A stretch of 64,000 nucleotides of DNA. Source: Methylotetracoccus oryzae. Its GTDB lineage: Bacteria; Pseudomonadota; Gammaproteobacteria; Methylococcales; Methylococcaceae. This document shows, piece after piece, positions 45,653 to 54,529 of this stretch. Each line of letters opens with the position of its first letter. Positions within the stretch are counted from its first letter, which is position 1. The stretch lies in contig NZ_SRSH01000001.1 of the NCBI RefSeq assembly GCF_006175985.1, forward strand, positions 310,001 to 374,000, given 5' to 3'. The notes beneath the pieces were generated by a model. The model did no database searches and was not told the DNA's origin. It saw only the letters and a list, made by a program, of their open reading frames with translations. Both the position numbers and the translations under genes were made by a program.

Positions 45653-45918
45653 AGAGTGTCGGGAATGGGTTCGCCGGGTCCGGTACCAGTCGGCGCAGCT
45701 CACCTTGAATCTTCCGGCAGGAGCTTCGGGAAGGCTGATCCGAGGCGCTATTTTACCAGCCCAGATGCGCTACAAGTCCCGTCGGAAACGTCTTGGGTGG
45801 CTTCCTCGAAGGGTTCGAGCCGGCGCCGATCGCCACCTCGGAACAGCATCTGGACTTGGTGCAGGGCTGAGCCACATCAGTGCGTCGCCAGGCTGGGGCC
45901 GGATTCAACGAACGCGCT

Positions 45919-46371
45919 TCAGACAGCAATGTGTGCGCCGGAACTCGTTTCGCGGAACTTTTGGATCTCTTCTTTCGTGAACTGCGGAAGCCCATCGACG
46001 ATCTCGTCCCACTCTGCCTTACGCTCTGCGTAGATATGCTTGTCAGGCAAAAGGCCGATGGGGTCTTTCACGCAGCCGGCTGGAATTCGAAACGAGCTTC
46101 CCGTGGGAGTCGGGTTCGGCACTGGAGATCCGCACACTTGACAGAAGAATCTACGGTAACTGGGTGGCCGTTCGACAGCAGGTAGTTCAAACGAGCGAAT
46201 CAGATCCGCGCCAGCCGTGATCCGAAAGCCTTCAACACTGATACCGACCATCGCTGCGTACGCAGACCCGGTCGACTTTCGGCATCGCGAGCAATGACAT
46301 AGCTCGAACGGGCCGACAACCGATGCGGCCTCAAACTGAACAGAGCCGCACAAACACTCACCCTTGATCAT
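45919..46371 (-). CDS. GFA family zinc-binding protein
   Basis: A 150-residue protein of the glutathione-dependent formaldehyde-activating (Gfa/CENP-V) fold. Zinc ligands are visible in GECLCGSVQF, CHCSRCRKSTGSAYAA and FFCQVCGSPVP. Most members have no proven activity; some bind glutathione or act on S-hydroxymethyl glutathione. A palindrome with attC-like layout follows the upstream gene at 46392-46452. GFA genes are frequent in integron cassettes, so transfer is possible. Confidence 0.9.
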   Translation of the reverse strand: MIKGECLCGSVQFEAASVVGPFELCHCSRCRKSTGSAYAAMVGISVEGFRITAGADLIRSFELPAVERPPSYRRFFCQVCGSPVPNPTPTGSSFRIPAGCVKDPIGLLPDKHIYAERKAEWDEIVDGLPQFTKEEIQKFRETSSGAHIAV

Positions 46372-46391
46372 TACCGTCCTCCGATTTGTGG

Positions 46392-46452
46392 GGCATGACG
46401 ATTAGCATCAGTCGCGCGTGCAGCGCCGCCCGCTGCATGCTGTTGTCAGGCC
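46392..46452 (-). repeat. Degenerate attC-like palindrome
   Basis: A 61-base imperfect palindrome directly after the amidase gene. Outer arms GGCCTGAC/GTCATGCC, middle AGCAT/ATGCT and inner GCAGC/GCTGC pair across a GC-rich loop. The outer boxes differ from CTAAC/GTTAG by a paired A-to-G and T-to-C change. It may be an old cassette border. Confidence 0.35.
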
Positions 46453-46480
46453 GTTCTAGTGCCTGCTTCACGGGGGCCTC

Positions 46481-47530
46481 TCAGTCGTGGGGAATCATGA
46501 ACTTGAAGACTTCGGCTGGCTTGAAGTTGGCTGTCTGGTTGCCGCCGATGTCGGGGTTGCCGTCGAGCTGCAGCTTGCGGGCGCCGGAGCCTTCGCTGAA
46601 ATCGAGCTTCCTGAAGTCGGCCCAGACGATGCTGGGGCTGTTGGTATCCTGATAGTAGTAGACCTTGTTCTTCTGATCGGAGACGGTGAGCCAGAGCGTG
46701 TCGGCGATGTTGGGCTGACCGGGGATCTTGATGCCGATGGGCACGCTGACGTTGCGCATCACGCTCAACACGGTCGCGACCGCGGTACGCGGATCGGCCG
46801 ATTGCTTGGCCTCATTGATGTAGTAGGAGGCGCGCACGAAGCGGTCCGCCGCTCGATTGGTGCCGGGAATGAAGACGGAGCCGCCGATCTTGTCCCAGTA
46901 GGTGTTGAGGGCGAGCTGCTGGTCGAATGTCGGGGAGTTGGTCATCACCTGGTACTGGCGGCCGTGGTGGATGACGAGCTTGCCGTCGAGGTATTCGAAG
47001 ATGGCCGAATCCCCTGAGGCGTCGGAGATGGAGAGGTGGACCGTGCCCGGTTCGCCGGTGGGCGCCTTGATGGCGACGACGCGAAATTTTTCTTTCCTGA
47101 GGTCGGCGACGGCCTCGGCCACGGCTGCGTAGTTGTCGAGGACATATTGCACCCAGGCGGAGTTGGGGAGCGTGGGGCGCTTGTCGGCCGCGGTTTCGGG
47201 CGGATACTTGGATTCGGGCAGGTAGAGCAGGTTTGCGACCAGGCCCTTCTCGTTCATGCCGTCGGCCGACGCACCTTCGTAGATGGTGGTGACGACGCTG
47301 CCGTACTTGCTTTTCCAGACTGTTGGCTTGGCGGTACCCGAGGTGCGCTGCAGGCCGCGCGGGTAGAGCCAGAGGTTGGTGTCCATGTCAGACATGAACC
47401 AGTCCATAGTCCGGCCGGTGACCGTCTGCCCTTCGAGGCCGAAGTAGACGGCGCGGGTGCAGGTGTCGGCGACCGACGGGATGAGCAGAGAGGCCGAAAG
47501 CAGGGCTGCGAGGGCGTGGCGGGTAGTCAT
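46481..47530 (-). CDS. Choloylglycine hydrolase / linear amide C-N hydrolase family protein
   Basis: A 349-residue Ntn-hydrolase. A signal peptide precedes the conserved nucleophile (SVADTCTRAVYFG, Cys exposed after processing). Other family marks are VTGRTMDWFMSDM, GMNEKGLVANLLYL and VMTNSPTFDQQLALN, which correspond to the Asp, Asn and Arg environment of bile-salt hydrolases and penicillin V acylases. In environmental proteobacteria members often cleave acyl-homoserine lactones or penicillin V, so quorum quenching in the periplasm is a reasonable guess. AAGGAG seven bases before ATG 47530 fixes the start. Confidence 0.9.
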   Translation of the reverse strand: MTTRHALAALLSASLLIPSVADTCTRAVYFGLEGQTVTGRTMDWFMSDMDTNLWLYPRGLQRTSGTAKPTVWKSKYGSVVTTIYEGASADGMNEKGLVANLLYLPESKYPPETAADKRPTLPNSAWVQYVLDNYAAVAEAVADLRKEKFRVVAIKAPTGEPGTVHLSISDASGDSAIFEYLDGKLVIHHGRQYQVMTNSPTFDQQLALNTYWDKIGGSVFIPGTNRAADRFVRASYYINEAKQSADPRTAVATVLSVMRNVSVPIGIKIPGQPNIADTLWLTVSDQKNKVYYYQDTNSPSIVWADFRKLDFSEGSGARKLQLDGNPDIGGNQTANFKPAEVFKFMIPHD

Positions 47531-47590
47531 GGCGGTCTCCTTGCTGTATGGAAAAATGGGGCGGCCTAACGGGGATAACCGGGATAACCG

Positions 47591-47637
47591 GGGACAGACC
47601 ATGGTTCTGGGGATAACCTGGGACAGACCGCGGTTGT
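47591..47637. repeat. RAYT-associated GGGACAGACC repeats (left)
   Basis: Two direct copies of GGGACAGACC followed by ATGGTT or CGCGGTT lie just beyond the 3' end of the transposase. The inverse form AACCGTGGTCTGTCCC occurs beyond its 5' end near 48407-48422, and a variant lies near 48766-48781. Confidence 0.7.
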
Positions 47638-47651
47638 CATCGTATTGGCCA

Positions 47652-48362
47652 CTACAAATCACCCGTGACACCGTCACGCTGGCGCCTGGGTCGACCGGAT
47701 CGTCCCCGAACCACGCGACGCCCTAATGCCGCGGCGACCTCTTCCTCAAACCGGCCGCTGCCCAACGCGTAGTTGCCATTGGTGGCTGCACGAATCTGAT
47801 CAACCAGCCCCGGATCGAGGTGATAACGAAACAACGCGCGATAGGCCGCTTGTCGTCCCTGGTCATCCGCCGCCAACGCACGATAGCAGCAGTGCGGTTC
47901 CAGCCAGTCGCACCCCTCTCCCTGAGCGTTCGCCCGATAACTGGACCACCGATAATCCCCGGGATGCTCCACCATGCCCGCTCGCACCGCGTTCATTTCG
48001 ATGTAGCGATAACAACTCAGCACGTAGGACTCTTCCTGGGTGAGGCACGATCGGAAGCGCCCCTCCCACAAGGTTCCGGTACGTCGGTACGTCCGGTTGA
48101 TGTACTGGACGTAGCGTTGCCCCAGTCGCTTCATCATCGCCCCGACACCCCCAGGAGTTGCCGAGGACAGCAACAGGTGAACATGATTGGTCATGAGCAC
48201 ATAGGCATGCACGGCGCAACCGGTCTCCCCAGCGTAGGTTCGCAGCCACTCCAGATACGACCGATAGTCGTCATCCGCGAAAAAACAGGCTTGCCGGTTG
48301 TTTCCCCTCTGAATCACGTGTAGCGGCACACCGGACAGCACCACTCGCGGTCGTCGTGGCAT
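47652..48362 (-). CDS. REP-associated tyrosine transposase, second family (full length)
   Basis: A 236-residue Y1 transposase of the longer RAYT group: HVIQRGNNRQACFFADDD, the HUH motif in VLMTNHVHLLLS, the tyrosine helix CYRYIEMNAVRAGMV, and the C-terminal extension NYALGSGRFEEEVAAALGRRV. It is unrelated in detail to the short RAYT at 32608-33045. Copies of a GGGACAGACC-CGGTT motif lie at both ends in inverse orientation, probably the sequences it recognises. Its 5' half is duplicated just upstream. Confidence 0.9.
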   Translation of the reverse strand: MPRRPRVVLSGVPLHVIQRGNNRQACFFADDDYRSYLEWLRTYAGETGCAVHAYVLMTNHVHLLLSSATPGGVGAMMKRLGQRYVQYINRTYRRTGTLWEGRFRSCLTQEESYVLSCYRYIEMNAVRAGMVEHPGDYRWSSYRANAQGEGCDWLEPHCCYRALAADDQGRQAAYRALFRYHLDPGLVDQIRAATNGNYALGSGRFEEEVAAALGRRVVRGRSGRPRRQRDGVTGDL

Positions 48363-48793
48363 CGTCTCTGATCCTCACAGCCAATTCGACGCAAACATAG
48401 CACAAGAAACCGTGGTCTGTCCCCTATTTTCCCCGCTGCGTCGGTACGTCCGGTTGATGTACTGGACGTAGCGCTGCCCCAGTCGCTTCATCAGCGCCCC
48501 TACGCCCCCAGGAGTTGCCGAGGACAGCAACAGGTGAACATGATTGGTCATGAGCACATAGGCATGCACGGCGCAACCGGTCTCCCCAGCGTAGGTTCGC
48601 AGCCATTCCAGATACGACCGATAGTCGTCATCCGCGAAAAAACAGGCTTTCCGGTTGTTTCCCCTCTGAATCACGTGTAGCGGCACACCGGACAGCACCA
48701 CTCGTGGTCGTCGTGGCATCGTCTCTGATCCTCCACAGCCAATTCGACGCAAACTTAGCACAAAGAAAACGTGGTCTGTCCCATATTTTCCCA
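48082..48793. repeat. Tandem duplication of about 355 bp
   Basis: The segment 48082-48434 (5' half of RAYT, its leader and the GTGGTCTGTCCC motif) is repeated at 48439-48793 with few substitutions and small indels. The junction is marked by ATTTTCCCC. The second copy ends exactly where the 147-bp acetyltransferase-derived repeat starts. Confidence 0.85.
48375..48719 (-). pseudogene. 5' fragment of a duplicated RAYT gene
   Basis: From ATG 48719 the frame matches the first 105 residues of the adjacent RAYT almost perfectly (NNRKACFF against NNRQACFF; GGVGALMKRL against GGVGAMMKRL), then runs into flanking sequence at RTYRRSGENRG. It lacks the catalytic tyrosine helix and cannot be active. Confidence 0.88.
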
Positions 48794-48798
48794 GGCCT

Positions 48799-48945
48799 GG
48801 ATTCCACCCTTCATCCGCAGCCCAATCGACCAGTTGGTCTAGCTCGGCTGGATTGCAAGCCTTGACCCAAGTGACCTTGCCCATCGTAGGGCGGATGCCC
48901 GCAGAGCCTGCCCCAGACCCGATCCGGGGGCCATCGGCCAAAATC
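48799..48945. repeat. 147-bp repeat, right copy (with 43069-43215)
   Basis: Right-hand copy of the repeat. It retains the acetyltransferase start (minus strand, ATG 48884, reading GKVTWVKACNPAELDQLV) and is cut at WNPGL where the RAYT-linked repeat begins. A hairpin with 9-bp arms GGCGGAACC/GGTTCCGCC follows at 48950-48974. Confidence 0.85.
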
Positions 48946-49341
48946 ATCCGGCGGAACCCGTGAACGGTTCCGCCTTACGGCCTTACGGCCTTGCACATTT
49001 AGGGCACCGTTCTCTTGTGCTGATCGCGACGATGAACTGGCTTTTAATTCAGTTAGGCGACGCCCCAAATTACCAATTAACTATCGATTTTTTGGTAGGC
49101 AGAAATACCGATTCACGACAGTAGGTGCTCGCGCTATAAAACACAAGGTCTTGGAGCCGGAACGGCGATGTTTTCGGGACGGAATGCCGGATTCAAGGAG
49201 ACCCAAGTTAGCCAAACTTTCGCGCCCTGCTTGCGCCAGTATCGCAAGTCCAGGTTGGGTTCTTTGTCGAATAAAGAGATGTATCGATGTATCCAAAGTA
49301 ATTGTGATGCAAAGATATAGGCTCAACATAGGAGCTATTTT
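48946..49341. other. AT-rich leader before the large secreted protein
   Basis: About 400 bp with no supported gene. After the hairpin at 48950-48974 the sequence becomes clearly AT-richer than the surroundings (especially 49070-49140 and 49255-49340), and ends in AGGAG before ATG 49342. It probably holds the promoter and a long 5' leader. A GTTAGGC string at 49054-49060 has no partner box. Confidence 0.5.
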
Positions 49342-52300
49342 ATGAACACAAAAAAACAATGGGTGGGAGCCAGAAGCGGCCCACTCTGGCTCGCCACGGC
49401 GGCGCTGGCACTGACCGCCTCAACATTCATGGGGGCGGCGCGGGCGGTTGACGATCCGGATGGTGTGAGCTTCACGCTGGAGGGCTGCCGCAACGACGGG
49501 ACCATTACCCTGCCGATCGGTGGAAAGTTCGTTTGCCCAGACGGGGCCTACACCACTGGCAACCTGGGAAAGGGCTGGAACGAGCTCGACCTGGTACCGT
49601 TTCGCATCACCGCCGCGGCCGGCAACTCGGCACCCACGACCCAGAACTACGCGGTTTCGATTGCACTAGATAACCTTGACGTCGGCAAGCCCGGCTACGA
49701 TGTCCTCGCGTCCGACAACCAGCCCAGCGGGGCCCCGGTCCTCAACACGAGCCTCTCAGATGCGTCGTGCACGCCCCTGACGGCCACGGCTCAGCAGACG
49801 CTGACGCCCGGTGTCGGCGGGATCGATAAGACTATCTACCGGATCCTGACCATCACCCAGCCCAAGAACACGACCTGCGTGTACGACTGGTACGGTCGAC
49901 TGGCGCTCGGTTCGCACCTCTTCCCGGGTTCATCGCTGCACGCCAATCTGCTCAACCAGAACCTTGGCACTGCGGGCATTGGCTCGAAGGACGTTTCCAT
50001 CCCGGTGAAAGAGATCTCGCCGCAGGAACTGCGCAAGGACATGTCGGCCAAGCAGAATGCCGACCATGCGTGGAACCTGACCAAGGCAGCTGATCCGGCT
50101 TCGGTCTCGTTCGGCGATGTCTGCGCCGCAGGCTTCTCGGATAACAAGCAAGTCACTTTCCGAGTCGAATGGGAGAAAGTGGCGGCCACGCCGGGGATGA
50201 TCACGGTGGTCACCAACATCTACGCCAAGAACCCGGCGGCGCGTGCGATCACGGTCAACGTCACCGATAACATCTACAAGGGAACGACTCAGACCGATCA
50301 GCTGGCTACGGCGAACTCGGGCAACGTATCCGTTCCGGCGAACACCGAACTGAAGGTGTTCGAGCATACGGCAACTCTGCCGAACACCGCGGGGAATATC
50401 GGCCACTACCTGAACGATGTGGCCAAGGCAACCTACACCGACGAGGCGACGGGCATCCCGGTGCCGGGACAAACGGAAGCAAGGGCCAGCGCGCAGATCA
50501 TATCGGGGATCGTCACCAACACGTCGGCTGATATCAGCGACAGCGAGTCCCTCACTGGCGCCGGTCTTACCTTCTCCGTGGCTGCACCGACGATCGGAAG
50601 CTTCCTGGACGCCTACATCCCTGGAACGGCAACTGTCGGTCCGGTCAAGTGGGAGGTGCTGGCTCAGAAAGCGAGCGGTTCTGTCGACTTCGCCAAGACC
50701 CTCTACCTCGATAAAAAGCGGGTCACCAGCGGCACGCTGAGCGATACCGCGAAACTGTCGGGCTCCGATGGCTTTACCAAGACAGCAGGTCCGATCAGCG
50801 TCGCTATAGATTCGAGCGCTTCGGTCCAGCTGAGCTTCACCAAGAAAATCCCGAACGTGCTGGAAACCGGCGAGAAGATCGAGGTTATCTTCCACATTTC
50901 GCGTAATTCGGATCTGAGCTACTCGCGGGATGAGACCATCACGTTCAGCGGCAGCTGCGGAGGAGGATCAGAGTGCACGAGTAACCCTGTAGTGCTCACC
51001 GGTCTCGTACCGGACAGCTACACGGTGATGGAAAAGGGTTCTGTGTTCTACCCGGCCGGATGCACTGAACAGTCGTGCACGATCGCGGATCCCCTGGCCT
51101 CGGATAACCCTAGCCAAACGGCAAACCTCAGCCTTGGCGAGGGAGGCACAGTTTCCAAGTGCTCGGCCACGTTAGCGTTTGAGAACCGGCTGCGTGAGGA
51201 AAAATTCGCCAAGGCCAAGGTAGCCAAGGTGACCGATCCCACGCTGACTTCGGGCGAGGCGGACTACGACTGGACGTTTACGCTCAATCCTGGTGGTCAT
51301 AGCGCTACGGCGGGCGCGGGGGCAGCCCCGGTGTTCTTCAAAGGTGGTACCGGTGAGGCGCTGCTCTTGGCTGCTGGCACTTACACAGTGACCGAAACCA
51401 CCAAGACCGGTTGGGATTTGACCAAGGTGCTTAATCCCGACGGCACCACCACGACGGTCAATCCCTGTACCTTCACCGTCGATTATCCGGAGGACTACGA
51501 CAAGACCTTCACCTGCACATTCACCAACACCAAGCGGGCTAAGGTCGACCTCGTCAAAACAGTACAAAGCAATGTACCGACAGGAACCCAGGCCTATACC
51601 TTCGAGATCCGGGAAGGCGCCTCGACTACGAGTGATGGTAAGACCCTGGAAACGAAAGCGGCAGATGCGGCTAATGGGGGCGAAGTGGCTTTCACGACGC
51701 TGCTCAAACCAGGGACCTATCAGTTCTGCGAAGTGGTGATGCCGGGCTGGAATACCAATCTTGGCACATATGGACCGCTATTCGTGCCCAACAGCATTAT
51801 CCCGCCGACGCTGCCCAACCCCAACGTCAATAACATGACCGTTTGCGTTGACTTCACGGCGACCGCAGGCGAGACCAAGTCGTTCGCGGTGGATAACGCC
51901 CCGCCTCCAGGGGGAATGGCGCTAACCATCGGGTTCTGGAAGAACTGGGCCTCCTGTGCCAACAGCAAAGGTAGCCAGGCCTGGGTACTCGACAACACCA
52001 TGCACAAGGCAACGCTGCCCGGAATTATGGTCGGCGGGTTCTATCTGAAAGGCGTTGACGGTGCAGAAGTGGAAGATCCCAAACTTCTGACCGTAACCGC
52101 ACCGGATTGCAGCAAGGCAGTGGCCCTGCTCAACAAGTCGACCTTTGACGGCAAGAAGAAGGCGAGCGATCCGCTGTTCAACATGGCTGCGCAACTCGTC
52201 GCTGCCGAATTGAACCTGACGGCGGGCGCCTATACCTGCCCGGACGTTGTCCTGAAAGTCCAGCAAGCCAACGCGTTGTTGGTAAAGTATGGATTCAACG

Positions 52301-52407
52301 GCAACACGTACTCGCCGAAGCTGACGGCAGCCGATGCCACGGGGGCCAACAACCTGGCGAAGTACCTGGATGACTACAACAACAACCGCACGGGTGTCTG
52401 TCCGTAG
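49342..52407 (+). CDS. Large secreted protein with prealbumin-like/SdrD-B-like repeats
   Basis: A 1021-residue exported protein with a signal peptide ending near GAARAVDD. The N-terminal 550 residues are beta-rich with paired cysteines (EGCRNDGT, KFVCPDG, NTTCVYDWYG) and a stretch reminiscent of DUF11-like repeats. From about residue 560 come three prealbumin-like modules: LVPDSYTVMEKG, LLAAGTYTVTETTKTGWDL and LLKPGTYQFCEVVMPGWNTN. The C-terminal domain begins MALTIGFWKNWASCANSKGS and ends NNNRTGVCP. No sortase signal or membrane anchor is visible, so it is released or surface-associated; adhesion or matrix function is inferred. AGGAG ahead of ATG 49342 supports the start. Confidence 0.85.
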   Translation: MNTKKQWVGARSGPLWLATAALALTASTFMGAARAVDDPDGVSFTLEGCRNDGTITLPIGGKFVCPDGAYTTGNLGKGWNELDLVPFRITAAAGNSAPTTQNYAVSIALDNLDVGKPGYDVLASDNQPSGAPVLNTSLSDASCTPLTATAQQTLTPGVGGIDKTIYRILTITQPKNTTCVYDWYGRLALGSHLFPGSSLHANLLNQNLGTAGIGSKDVSIPVKEISPQELRKDMSAKQNADHAWNLTKAADPASVSFGDVCAAGFSDNKQVTFRVEWEKVAATPGMITVVTNIYAKNPAARAITVNVTDNIYKGTTQTDQLATANSGNVSVPANTELKVFEHTATLPNTAGNIGHYLNDVAKATYTDEATGIPVPGQTEARASAQIISGIVTNTSADISDSESLTGAGLTFSVAAPTIGSFLDAYIPGTATVGPVKWEVLAQKASGSVDFAKTLYLDKKRVTSGTLSDTAKLSGSDGFTKTAGPISVAIDSSASVQLSFTKKIPNVLETGEKIEVIFHISRNSDLSYSRDETITFSGSCGGGSECTSNPVVLTGLVPDSYTVMEKGSVFYPAGCTEQSCTIADPLASDNPSQTANLSLGEGGTVSKCSATLAFENRLREEKFAKAKVAKVTDPTLTSGEADYDWTFTLNPGGHSATAGAGAAPVFFKGGTGEALLLAAGTYTVTETTKTGWDLTKVLNPDGTTTTVNPCTFTVDYPEDYDKTFTCTFTNTKRAKVDLVKTVQSNVPTGTQAYTFEIREGASTTSDGKTLETKAADAANGGEVAFTTLLKPGTYQFCEVVMPGWNTNLGTYGPLFVPNSIIPPTLPNPNVNNMTVCVDFTATAGETKSFAVDNAPPPGGMALTIGFWKNWASCANSKGSQAWVLDNTMHKATLPGIMVGGFYLKGVDGAEVEDPKLLTVTAPDCSKAVALLNKSTFDGKKKASDPLFNMAAQLVAAELNLTAGAYTCPDVVLKVQQANALLVKYGFNGNTYSPKLTAADATGANNLAKYLDDYNNNRTGVCP

Positions 52408-52433
52408 TTCGGGGATGCCACTCGAGTGACGCG

Positions 52434-52455
52434 GAGCCCGGCTTCGGCCGGGCTC
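52434..52455 (+). terminator. Terminator hairpin after the large secreted protein
   Basis: A 9-bp GC-rich stem (GAGCCCGGC/GCCGGGCTC) with a TTCG tetraloop starts 27 bp after the stop and is followed by TCCTTCC. A second, looser stem (AAGCCC/GGGCTT, 52470-52500) with T-rich sequence follows and could also end the convergent gene. Confidence 0.75.
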
Positions 52456-52536
52456 TCCTTCCAAAACCAAGCCCTGCTGGGGAAGACCAAGCGGGGCTTG
52501 TTATTCTCGATTCCCAAAAGCACAGCCAACGCGCCC

Positions 52537-53439
52537 TCAAAAGCTCCGGACGAGCCGCACGGCCGCCTCGGCGATCGTGCCGTCGCTGGTGATACGCGCG
52601 CCGGCGCCGGTCTGCAGCATCACGTAGTCGGTCACCTCCCAGTGCAGCTGCGGCATCAGCAGCAGGGCGGCGCGGCCGGTGAAGGTGTGCGAGAAGTTCG
52701 TTTCCAGGCCGGCGGTCAGGTGGCCGGAAAGGTCGGCGAACAGCGACACGTTGGCGATCATCTCGACGCGGTCGCCGCCCAGCTCGGTGCCGGAATTGCC
52801 CCGCGCGCCGAACATGCCGAGGACGCTCCAGACCTCGTCGAAGCGTTTGCCGGCAAGGTACAGCAGGGCCGGCAGCCAGCTCGCCGGTGCGCGGTCGTAT
52901 TGCACGATCAGCTGCGCGCCGTGGATGAACTGCCGCGCCGGGTCTACCCCGAAGGTCCATTGCGCGGCGCCCTTGTACGCGCCCAGCGTTGCGCCCTGAA
53001 ACGGCGCCTCCAGTTCCAGCGCGAAGTCGTCACGCACCGCGTATTCCATCTCCGGCGCCCATTCGATGCCGCCCTCATCCAGCCCCAGCGCATCGGGTAT
53101 GGCATCGCGACTCTCCGGCACCGGGCTTAGCGGGAACAGGCCGAGCGTGTTGACCTCGAACTCACCCCGGCGCGCGCCGAGCGGACGGATCAGGTCGAAC
53201 ACCATCGGTTCGGGAATGCGCGGGCGGTCGTCCTCGGCCGATCGGTCCTCGGCGCCGAAGGGCTCCGGGCCTTCGGGTGCGGCCAGCGGAACCGCGTCCA
53301 AATCGAACGCGCTCGCCAGCGGAACGGCATGCCAGAATGCCAGCGCCACCGCGACGAGGAACGCCGACCGGCGCCTGCCGGAAACCTGGCTGCGGCGCAT
53401 CGGGCGATGGCCTGGCTGGGGTCGGCTGGGCTTCACCAT
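52537..53439 (-). CDS. Exported outer-membrane-like beta-barrel protein
   Basis: A 300-residue protein with a twin-basic N-terminus (SGRRRSAFLVAVALAFWHAVPLASA, signal peptide) and an acidic, proline-rich linker. A beta-strand-rich remainder alternates hydrophobic and polar residues (YAVRDDFALELEAPFQGATLGAYK, VEMIANVSLFADLSGHLTAGLETNFS) and ends in Phe (AAVRLVRSF), the usual outer-membrane insertion signal. I do not recognise a named family. ATG 53439 and ATG 53400 are both possible; neither has a clear ribosome-binding site. Confidence 0.7.
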   Translation of the reverse strand: MVKPSRPQPGHRPMRRSQVSGRRRSAFLVAVALAFWHAVPLASAFDLDAVPLAAPEGPEPFGAEDRSAEDDRPRIPEPMVFDLIRPLGARRGEFEVNTLGLFPLSPVPESRDAIPDALGLDEGGIEWAPEMEYAVRDDFALELEAPFQGATLGAYKGAAQWTFGVDPARQFIHGAQLIVQYDRAPASWLPALLYLAGKRFDEVWSVLGMFGARGNSGTELGGDRVEMIANVSLFADLSGHLTAGLETNFSHTFTGRAALLLMPQLHWEVTDYVMLQTGAGARITSDGTIAEAAVRLVRSF

Positions 53440-53655
53440 CGGCCGTGACTGACGGTTCCTGTTCGAAAGGGACCGGCAGTTTACCGAGGCCAGCTTTCAG
53501 GGGGCTTACAGCCCGCAACGGCAGCGCCGGGAACGGCCCATGGCGTCGCGGGTCGAACCGTTTCGGTAAGCCGCGGAACGTGAAGCGTCGGTGCTGTTCC
53601 CGGCTCCGGCCGCATTGTCCGGCCATCGCGATGACCCAATGCAACCGATTTCACG

Positions 53656-54048
53656 ATGCAGGAAACACTGACTTGTGCCCGCTGCGGCCGCCGCATGACA
53701 CGCCGGCGCCGCTGGCGCGATCGGCCGGACACCGTCCGCTATTGTTCCGACGCCTGCCGGAATCGGCGTATCGGCCAGAGCGACCGCGCATTGGAAGCGG
53801 CCATCGTGAGCCTGCTCGAATCCCGCAGCGCTTCGGCGACCATCTGCCCTTCCGAAGCGGTGCGAGTCGTGTACCCGGAACTGCCCGGCAGCGAACTGCG
53901 CCGCCATATGGAAGCGGCACGGCAGGCGGCGCGGCGCCTGATCGCAGCGGGGAGTCTGGAAATGTTGCAACGTGGGCACGTCGTGGCCCCCTCGACCGCC
54001 CGCGGACCGATCCGGCTGAGACTCAAGCGAACGCCACCGGAGGCCTGA
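53656..54048 (+). CDS. DUF2256-DUF3253 fusion protein
   Basis: A 130-residue protein. Residues 1-40 form a DUF2256 zinc-binding motif (TCARCGRRMTRRRRW and VRYCSDACRNRR). Residues 45-128 are a DUF3253 domain (AAIVSLLESRSASATICPSEAVR and ARQAARRLIAAGSLEMLQRG), a winged-helix-like fold. Both domains often occur near photolyase/cryptochrome or oxidative-stress genes, and the fusion is known. Function is unknown; nucleic-acid binding is plausible. It diverges from the outer-membrane-like gene. Confidence 0.88.
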   Translation: MQETLTCARCGRRMTRRRRWRDRPDTVRYCSDACRNRRIGQSDRALEAAIVSLLESRSASATICPSEAVRVVYPELPGSELRRHMEAARQAARRLIAAGSLEMLQRGHVVAPSTARGPIRLRLKRTPPEA

Positions 54049-54175
54049 TGGAAGCCTGCGCAACAGCGCCATGGACGCGAGCGTGGCGGCCGACCCGCGT
54101 CGTCTATCGCACGGAGACGCAGCAGTCGGGCTGTAAAGACCGGCTCCGGGAACGGCGGCCGAGTCCCGCGCCGCG

Positions 54176-54529
54176 ATGACTACGCTGAACGCATCCGACG
54201 CCACCGGCCGCTGCCAGATTTGCGAGCGCTCGGGCCTGCCACTGACACGGCACCACCTGATTCCGCGCTCCCAGCACCAGAAGCGCTATGCGCGCGCGAG
54301 TTTCAGCCGCGAGGAACTGCTCACCCGCATCGCCTGGGTCTGCGCGCCGTGCCACAAATATCTGCATTCGGTGTTCGACGAGCGCGAGCTCGGCCGGACG
54401 CTGAATTCGCTGGATCGGTTGCGCGCCCACCCGGAAGTGCAGCGCTTCGCGGTCTGGCTGGGCGCCAAGCCCCCGGGCTTCCTGCCTCGCGTCTACACGA
54501 TGAAACGGCCTCGCATCGAGAAGGGCTGA
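54176..54529 (+). CDS. Small HNH-like zinc protein
   Basis: A 117-residue protein with CQICERSGLPLTRHHLIPR and CAPCHKYLHSVF. The two CxxC pairs bind structural zinc, and the HH and H-x-x-x-H residues match an HNH nuclease core. The C-terminal part (HPEVQRFAVWLGAKPPGFLPRVYTMKRP) is typical of a conserved family found alone in many proteobacteria. Whether it cuts DNA is unproven. It lies 127 bp after the DUF2256 gene on the same strand. Confidence 0.85.
   Translation: MTTLNASDATGRCQICERSGLPLTRHHLIPRSQHQKRYARASFSREELLTRIAWVCAPCHKYLHSVFDERELGRTLNSLDRLRAHPEVQRFAVWLGAKPPGFLPRVYTMKRPRIEKG

Noticed and set aside
49054-49060. GTTAGGC string resembling an attC end
   Set aside because: No matching AAC box or palindrome precedes it at a suitable distance.
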